11,195 nucleotides of DNA from Promethearchaeia archaeon (GTDB lineage: Archaea > Asgardarchaeota > Lokiarchaeia > Sigyniarchaeales > SOKP01): contig JAHQWY010000092.1 in NCBI GenBank assembly GCA_029856445.1, forward strand, positions 1-11,195. The letters are read 5' to 3'. This document shows, piece after piece, positions 6,378-11,195 of the stretch (position 1 is the stretch's first letter; the number at the start of each line of letters is the position of its first letter). The notes below the pieces were generated by a model. It searched no databases. It was given only the letters and a program-made list of their open reading frames with translations, and was not told where the DNA came from. A program made the position numbers and the translations under genes.

Positions 6378-6986
6378 ATGACAGAACAAGAAGCACCAAT
6401 ATTTAAGGTGTATAATGAGAATAAACCAATCTATATTTTCAAAATAGTAATTTTAGGTCAAGAGCGCGTAGGAAAGACCTGTATTGCCAAACGCTTATGT
6501 TTTGACATGTTTGATATTAAAACTCAAGAGACGCTTGGCATCGAATTCTACTCCTATGACCTCCCTATTACAGTGAATGGAGAAGACAATTTTGCTCGTC
6601 TTTCAATATGGGATTTTGGTGGTCGGGAGCAGTTTAAAAAATTATTTCCATATTATATTAATGGTGCTAATGGTATTTTTATGGTATTTAGTTTAGTAGA
6701 TCTTCAAACCTTATTAAGATTAGATTGGTGGTATGAAAGATTAGGTGAATATAATCATGGGGAAACTCCAAGGATGTTTATCGGCGCTAAAAATGATCTT
6801 GTTGAAAACGTTGACGATAAAACGCGAGTAGATAAATTGGTTATTGATAGATTTATGAAACGGCACGCTGAAAGTGATTTTTTCAAAACATCCTCAAAAG
6901 AAAATTGTAATATCAGAAAAATTTTTAAAGAGCTAGTTATTAAGATTTTAGACAAAAATAAATTAGATTACGATCGAATAAATTAA
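6378..6986 (+). CDS. Ras-superfamily small GTPase (Rab/Ras-like, Asgard type)
   Basis: A 202-residue G domain with recognisable motifs in order: G1 GQERVGKT (27-34, P-loop), G2 T52 in switch I, G3 WDFGGREQF (78-86), G4 GAKNDL (136-141) and G5 TSSK (171-174). It should bind GTP and act as a switch on membranes or the cytoskeleton, as inferred for the many Asgard small GTPases. Three deviations stand out: the position equivalent to Ras Gln61 is Arg83, the Asn of NKxD is Ala137, and the position equivalent to Ras Gly12 is Glu29. There is no C-terminal Cys for prenylation and no N-terminal Gly-2, so stable lipid anchoring of the eukaryotic type is not expected. An N-terminal extension of about 20 residues precedes strand 1. 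No GAP, GEF or longin/roadblock gene is visible nearby. The ATG at 6378 is the first in-frame start; its ribosome binding site is weak. Confidence 0.94.
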   Translation: MTEQEAPIFKVYNENKPIYIFKIVILGQERVGKTCIAKRLCFDMFDIKTQETLGIEFYSYDLPITVNGEDNFARLSIWDFGGREQFKKLFPYYINGANGIFMVFSLVDLQTLLRLDWWYERLGEYNHGETPRMFIGAKNDLVENVDDKTRVDKLVIDRFMKRHAESDFFKTSSKENCNIRKIFKELVIKILDKNKLDYDRIN

Positions 6987-7010
6987 AGATAAGTAATCTT
7001 TCTTCTTATT
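6985..7010 (+). terminator. Stem-loop with pyrimidine tract after the GTPase gene
   Basis: AAAGAT (6985-6990) and ATCTTT (6996-7001) form a 6-bp stem with a 5-nt loop, beginning within the GTPase stop codon and followed by CTTCTTATT. It could terminate or attenuate transcription before the next gene. The stem is short and AT-rich, so it may also be chance. Confidence 0.35.
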
Positions 7011-7045
7011 AAAAACCCAATTACCTTTTTTTAGTGAATTTTATA

Positions 7046-8125
7046 ATGGTTGATATATTTCATGAAGAAGATGGAGATATTTCATTTTTAGAAGGGAAGA
7101 CTATAGCAATTATAGGTTATGGTAATCAAGGACGTGCCCAAGCGCTCAATTTAAGAGATTCCGGTCTAGAAGTTATTATTGGGAATCTTAATGATAAATA
7201 TAGGAGAATAGCTATGAATGATGATTTTCCTGTTTATTCAATTAAAGAGGCTACTGAAATATCAGACATAATATTTCTTCTTATTCCTGATGAGGTAATG
7301 AATGACGTCTTCGAAAGAGAAATCAGAGCCTATATCCAACCTAATTCTGTTTTAGTATTTGCAAGTGGATATAATATAGGGTTCAAACAATTGAAACCGC
7401 CTGAGGATCTTGACATTATTTTAATAGCACCGAGAATGATCGGTGTTGGAGTAAGGGAAAAGTTTCTCAAGAATGAAGGTTTTTTTAGTTACATCGCAGT
7501 TAAGCAAGATCCATCCGGACAGGCAAAACAAACTTTATTAGCATTAGCTAAAGCCATTGGAACGTTGAAAAAAGGTGCTATAATGATTAGTTTCAAGCAA
7601 GAAGCGGAATTGGATCTATTTAACGAGCAAGCTTTTGGTCCTGCTTTTGGAAGGGTATTACTTTCAAGTATTTATACTTTAATCGAAGCAGGGTATCCCG
7701 CAGAAGTGGTATTGATTGAAATGTACATGAGTGGTGAGATGGCTTATACATATCAGAAAATGGCAGACATAGGGTTAATCAAACAACTAGATTTTCATTC
7801 TCAAACAAGTCAGTACGGGGCTATGAGTCGTGGTATACGTTTTAGAAACCTACCTTATAAACAAAAGATGAATGAAATCCTAGAAGAAATCCAAGAAGGT
7901 GAATTTGCTAAAGAATGGAAAAAAAAAATAACCAAACTAAAATTCAAAATGATAAAATATTTCGCAACTAAACAGAAGATAAACAAATTAGAAAGACAGG
8001 TTAGAAAAAATCTAAAATTAAAACTCTATGATATATATGAGGAAAACCCCCCAACTAAAGAAGAACTTTCTGAATTAAAGGAGATTTCAGTTGAATTAGA
8101 TGAATTTAAACGATATTATGAATAA
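7046..8125 (+). CDS. Ketol-acid reductoisomerase (IlvC)-like protein with altered active site and a coiled-coil-like tail
   Basis: 359 residues from the ATG at 7046; a GTG at 7034 would add four. Residues 1-180 are an IlvN-type NAD(P)-binding domain with GYGNQG (24-29) and the family's AxALNLRDSG (31-40). Residues 181-270 match the knotted C-terminal domain of reductoisomerases. It keeps D190 and E194 in DLFNE, E225, and S252 in the SQTSQYG segment. The expected catalytic His (in the family's HGFNI) is Ser107, and the Lys of APKGPG is Arg130 in APRMIG. The spacing of the second carboxylate pair is changed (E225, E231). A Lys- and Glu-rich helical tail of about 80 residues follows. The normal enzyme makes dihydroxy-isovalerate in valine, leucine and isoleucine synthesis; no other branched-chain pathway genes are here, so a different reaction or a non-catalytic role is likely. 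It starts 59 nt after the GTPase stop, in the same direction. Confidence 0.85.
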   Translation: MVDIFHEEDGDISFLEGKTIAIIGYGNQGRAQALNLRDSGLEVIIGNLNDKYRRIAMNDDFPVYSIKEATEISDIIFLLIPDEVMNDVFEREIRAYIQPNSVLVFASGYNIGFKQLKPPEDLDIILIAPRMIGVGVREKFLKNEGFFSYIAVKQDPSGQAKQTLLALAKAIGTLKKGAIMISFKQEAELDLFNEQAFGPAFGRVLLSSIYTLIEAGYPAEVVLIEMYMSGEMAYTYQKMADIGLIKQLDFHSQTSQYGAMSRGIRFRNLPYKQKMNEILEEIQEGEFAKEWKKKITKLKFKMIKYFATKQKINKLERQVRKNLKLKLYDIYEENPPTKEELSELKEISVELDEFKRYYE

Positions 8126-8136
8126 ACTATTAATAA

Positions 8137-9114
8137 TTAAAGAATAATTACAACTACCCCACAAATAGTTAAAATTACTCCAATAAAACCAAATTGAGAG
8201 ATAGTTTCCTTATTTATAAAATAAGTCATAGGAAGGGCAAACAGAGGACTAGCACTTGCAATTAATGCCACTACATCAGCTCCTGCTACATGTACGGATT
8301 CAGTATATAGATAGGCTCCAAGGGAAGTTCCTATAATTGAAGCAACTATTAACAATACCCATGTACGGAGAGATTTCTTAGTATTAGTAGAAAAATTGTT
8401 AGTTCTGTTTAAGTAATTCTCCCTCCACACCATTGAGCTTAGAATCAATAAAGCAAATGGGAACCGGATTACATTTCCTATAATAGAACTAAGTTGTTCT
8501 GCTAGGATAATCTTATCTATTCTGATAGTGGCAAATTCAATCATAACAGCCCCAACAGCCCAACCTAAAGATGCTGCAAAACAAAAAATTATTGCCTTAA
8601 CAACTTCTTTTTCGAATAAGGCTTGAAATCTTTTTTTAAGAGCTTTTTTTGAGATACTTTTTTTATCCTTATCTGAATTCTGAGTATCAATTTTAGATTT
8701 GCCAATTATAGTGATTCCAACTCCTATTAGGATAAGTGAGAAAATTAAGTTGAGTTTAAATGGTTTATCGAGAAATATTAGAGAAAGTATGAATGTAAAT
8801 AGCGGAAAAGTCATCGAAATAGCTAGAGCAATAGTTGTTCCTAACCTTTCTTGAGCAATAAAATAAGCTGTATCCCCAATCACTTGACCAAAAACGAAAC
8901 TCAAAATTAACAACATCCACAATTCCCAAGGGATTTGAAAAATAAGGTCTAACTCGTTTAAAAATAAAGCTATAAAGATAAAAGTTAATGTACCCATGGC
9001 AGTTCGAAAAAAATTAATGAAAGTTGGACTAGCTTCATGCTCTGTTTTACGAAAAATAACATTAGACGCAACAAATGTTAGTACAGCTAAAATTGCTATA
9101 ATTTCTCCTAGCAT
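8137..9114 (-). CDS. EamA/DMT-superfamily transporter, ten membrane helices
   Basis: A 325-residue membrane protein with two EamA-type repeats of five helices each. Approximate helices are 2-20, 31-52, 65-86, 93-116 and 121-138, then, after a charged cytoplasmic loop (140-172, Lys-rich), 173-195, 205-229, 250-271, 279-301 and 305-325. The segment ISMTFPLF in the first repeat and IASASPLFALP in the second are the conserved proline-containing fourth-helix motifs of each repeat, supporting internal duplication. Members of this family export or import amino acids, nucleotide sugars, triose phosphates and other metabolites; the substrate is not predictable. The long Lys/Asp/Ser-rich linker between the repeats is larger than usual and could be a regulatory site. 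It converges on the reductoisomerase-like gene with an 11-nt gap. The ATG at 9114 lacks a clear Shine-Dalgarno sequence. Confidence 0.92.
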   Translation of the reverse strand: MLGEIIAILAVLTFVASNVIFRKTEHEASPTFINFFRTAMGTLTFIFIALFLNELDLIFQIPWELWMLLILSFVFGQVIGDTAYFIAQERLGTTIALAISMTFPLFTFILSLIFLDKPFKLNLIFSLILIGVGITIIGKSKIDTQNSDKDKKSISKKALKKRFQALFEKEVVKAIIFCFAASLGWAVGAVMIEFATIRIDKIILAEQLSSIIGNVIRFPFALLILSSMVWRENYLNRTNNFSTNTKKSLRTWVLLIVASIIGTSLGAYLYTESVHVAGADVVALIASASPLFALPMTYFINKETISQFGFIGVILTICGVVVIIL

Positions 9115-9159
9115 TTTATATGAAAATTAAAGAAAGCATAAATTGTTTTCCATCAAAAT

Positions 9160-9170
9160 GGTTTTAAACC
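9160..9170 (-). promoter_or_regulatory. Palindrome overlapping the probable TATA box of the transporter gene
   Basis: GGTTT-T-AAACC is a perfect 5-bp inverted repeat with a one-base centre, about 51 nt upstream of the transporter ATG, at the spacing of the other promoters here. The AT core (TTTAAAA on the minus strand) can serve as the TATA box, so the GC-flanked palindrome could be a repressor site that blocks TBP binding. Confidence 0.4.
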
Positions 9171-9199
9171 TGTTTTTTAAAAGAAGTAGGTATTAAAAG

Positions 9200-10666
9200 T
9201 CATCTATTCTCAAATCCTTTAATCTTTTTTCCATATTCATAAAGTTTTATAAATGATTTAGCTGCAGATTCAAGAGAAGGATAAACAAGAAAATTATCTT
9301 TAAGAAGCATATTAACAAATATCTTACGAGATTCACTAGGATAATTGTGTTGTATTATTATCATTGTTTTGTTTTGTTTTTCCACATATTCTCTTATCTC
9401 TAACAAGTTATTATAGTATCCTTTAAATTGTTTACCCTCTATATTTTTCCAGGCATCGCTTTCTACTATAACTAAACTTATATCTTCATTTACAGCGGCT
9501 TTAGTCACCTCAGCAAGTTCTTTTTGATAGGTTACAAAAGGTAAATCTAAAGGATTAGACAAACTACCTACTCGTATTGGATAGATATTAGTAAGTTTTT
9601 CTAAAGTTTTTCCTTTGAATTGAGGAACTTCAAGCCCTAACTCTATTAAGAAATCTGTTGCTAAGATTCCAAATCCACCAGACCATAATATAATTAGAAC
9701 TCTTTTATTACTAGGATATTCAACTTCTCTTCGTAGTTCCTTGAATCGGCGGAAATAAGAAGAAAATAAATATGTATCATCAATTAAATCATCCAAAGAA
9801 GAAGATGCTTCAATTATTGGTGTTTGTTTAAATACGGCGTTCCAAATATTCTTTTTAGTTGCCATGGAACCCGTATGTGACAATACAGCAGTTTGACCTC
9901 TTTGAGTTTTTCCTCCTCTCATGAATAGAACTGGTTTTTTCATCTCCTTTAAAATTTTGAATAATCTTTTACCTTCATTCTTATGAATTGGTGAAATTCC
10001 TTCAAAGTATACACATATAACATCTGTATCTTCATCTTCATTTAAATACTGTAGAACCTCAGAAATTTGAATATCAACACAATTCCCAATACTTACTCCA
10101 GTTGAAAATCGAAGGTTATATCTCCGAGAACCAAATTTGATCATCTTTGAATGTAAATCTCCCGATTGAAAAATCAAACCAATATTCCCATGTTCTTCTG
10201 GAAATGAAGGATAATACGCTGTTTTTCCTTTTGGGCTATAAACCCCCATGCAATTGGGACCGATACTCCTTGTATTTTTGTAATCATCTAATATTTCTTT
10301 TATTCTAAATTCAATTTCGGAACCCTTTTTATCAAACTCACCTGTTCCCGCAGTAAATATGTGGATGAAATTCACTTTCTTTTTTGAAAGAACCTCTTGC
10401 AGAGTTTGAACAAGAAGGTCCCTTCTAATAGATAATATTAAAAGATCAATTTCCTCTGCTGGAATTTCATCAATAGATTTATAACATTTAACTCCTAAGA
10501 AGGTTTCTTCTTTCGGAGAAATTAAATATAAGCTTTCTAGATCAAATCCCTGCCTTTTAAATCCCTTTACCATAGGTTCAATTGCTCCACCTACTCTTAA
10601 TATCACAACATTTTTTGGTTTAAACAATAAATCTAATGATTGATTAATATCATTTGATTCCGACAT
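9200..10666 (-). CDS. Acyl-CoA synthetase (NDP-forming) alpha-subunit-like protein
   Basis: 488 residues from the ATG at 10666; a GTG at 10675 would add three. Three domains follow the alpha part of ADP-forming acetate/acyl-CoA synthetases and succinyl-CoA ligase: a CoA-binding Rossmann domain (about 10-145, ending in the conserved IGPNCMGVYSP), a first ligase domain with FQSGDL (about 166-171) and the phospho-histidine motif LSHTGSM (H264), and a flavodoxin-like second ligase domain starting near 322 with LWSGGFGILA and a conserved NPLDL (371-375). There is no ATP-grasp beta domain, so ATP or ADP handling would need a separate beta subunit not encoded in this window. The expected role is acyl-CoA + ADP + Pi to acid + ATP, or the reverse. 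The glycine-rich CoA-binding loop near the N-terminus is atypical. It overlaps the upstream membrane protein gene by 17 nt, implying coupled translation. Confidence 0.87.
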   Translation of the reverse strand: MSESNDINQSLDLLFKPKNVVILRVGGAIEPMVKGFKRQGFDLESLYLISPKEETFLGVKCYKSIDEIPAEEIDLLILSIRRDLLVQTLQEVLSKKKVNFIHIFTAGTGEFDKKGSEIEFRIKEILDDYKNTRSIGPNCMGVYSPKGKTAYYPSFPEEHGNIGLIFQSGDLHSKMIKFGSRRYNLRFSTGVSIGNCVDIQISEVLQYLNEDEDTDVICVYFEGISPIHKNEGKRLFKILKEMKKPVLFMRGGKTQRGQTAVLSHTGSMATKKNIWNAVFKQTPIIEASSSLDDLIDDTYLFSSYFRRFKELRREVEYPSNKRVLIILWSGGFGILATDFLIELGLEVPQFKGKTLEKLTNIYPIRVGSLSNPLDLPFVTYQKELAEVTKAAVNEDISLVIVESDAWKNIEGKQFKGYYNNLLEIREYVEKQNKTMIIIQHNYPSESRKIFVNMLLKDNFLVYPSLESAAKSFIKLYEYGKKIKGFENR

Positions 10667-11195
10667 TTTCTTCACTCTTTATTATTAATCTTGTATTACA
10701 ATTATAACAATAAATAGGTGTTGAATTAAATTCTGTTCCACAATTAGGACATTTTGATTTAATATTACTTATAACTACATGCAAATCTTCTATTCTTTCT
10801 TCAGCTTTACCTTTTATAATCTTATTTAAAGTCAAAGTTCCTCCTATAGAAATCATGATTATAAAAATAATTAGCAGAATTGAATGTAGAAGATGAAAAG
10901 AGAATTTGGAACTAAAATATTCATGTGAATAACGTTTTAGAAAAATGAATCCAAAAAAATTTGGAAAGAAGAAAGTCATTATATTCATTGAATAGGCTTT
11001 TTTATAATTATTATATAAGAATATAGGAATAAATGACACTAAAATCCAAATTAAATAGATAAAAAGCAAACCAGTTAAATTATCGAACAAAACATAATTC
11101 ACTATAAATTGAGTAATCTTTTTCTGAGCATTTGAAGCATCGATATCAAAATTAATACTAAATTTATATTCAAAACAAAATAAAAATAAACTTAG
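10650..11195 (-). CDS. Membrane protein with C-terminal zinc ribbon, 5'-truncated by the window edge
   Basis: The frame is open to the last base, with 181 residues visible. The only candidate start inside is a GTG at 11102 without a ribosome binding site, so the gene probably begins beyond the window. Numbering from that GTG, hydrophobic helices lie at about 9-30, 41-54 (weak, aromatic-rich) and 69-93. A short charged helix follows, then a zinc ribbon with CPNC (118-121) and CYNC (132-135), that is CxxC-x10-CxxC, and a short tail. The region upstream of the GTG ends in a polar stretch that also reads as protein. Membrane proteins with a terminal zinc ribbon are common in Asgard genomes and are usually of unknown function; no specific role is assigned here. 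Its stop lies inside the downstream CoA-ligase-like gene, so the two are likely one operon and may be functionally linked. Confidence 0.75.
   Translation of the reverse strand, partial: LSLFLFCFEYKFSINFDIDASNAQKKITQFIVNYVLFDNLTGLLFIYLIWILVSFIPIFLYNNYKKAYSMNIMTFFFPNFFGFIFLKRYSHEYFSSKFSFHLLHSILLIIFIIMISIGGTLTLNKIIKGKAEERIEDLHVVISNIKSKCPNCGTEFNSTPIYCYNCNTRLIIKSEENVGIK

Noticed and set aside
6755..6955. Minus-strand 66-codon open frame inside the GTPase gene
   Set aside because: It is antisense to the G4-G5 region and has a Ser/Leu-rich shadow composition.
1..11195. CRISPR arrays, insertion sequences, attachment sites, replication origin
   Set aside because: No regularly spaced repeats, transposase or integrase genes, terminal inverted repeats or origin-type repeat clusters were found on either strand.

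Overview
The window is AT-rich archaeal DNA, most likely from an Asgard archaeon (Promethearchaeota, Lokiarchaeia-like). Three things point that way: a one-domain archaeal histone, a Ras/Rab-like small GTPase with a full G1-G5 motif set, and TATA-type promoters about 50 nt upstream of start codons, with GGAGG ribosome binding sites on some genes. The assignment is an inference. No rRNA, tRNA or other marker gene is present to confirm it.

Layout. Positions 2-1513 (+) hold a von Willebrand A protein whose frame is open to the left edge, so its start lies outside; the visible part begins inside a zinc ribbon. Four minus-strand genes follow, each apparently a separate unit: a zinc alcohol dehydrogenase (1537-2565), a SAM methyltransferase with a TTG start (2712-3536), the histone (3643-3849) and a second SAM methyltransferase (4283-5050). 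Between the last two lies a 433-nt non-coding stretch with nested palindromes and homopolymer tracts. A divergent promoter at 5051-5166 then leads to three plus-strand genes: a calcineurin-type metallophosphoesterase, the small GTPase and a divergent ketol-acid reductoisomerase-like protein. The right end is again minus strand: a membrane protein with a C-terminal zinc ribbon (open to the right edge), overlapped by an acyl-CoA synthetase (NDP-forming) alpha-subunit-like protein, then a ten-helix EamA transporter.

No single pathway joins the genes, and there is no mobile element, CRISPR array or defence island. The more unusual contents are: the GTPase, which lacks the usual switch II Gln and the Asn of NKxD; the reductoisomerase homologue, which keeps the metal carboxylates but has lost the conserved active-site His and Lys; the zinc ribbon-VWA-beta-sandwich-helical protein, whose domain order recalls Sec23/Sec24; and the overlapping pair of membrane zinc-ribbon protein and CoA-ligase-like protein. 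Several start codons are non-ATG or ambiguous (TTG at 3536, GTG or ATG at 7034/7046, GTG or ATG at 10675/10666). Both edge genes are truncated by the window.
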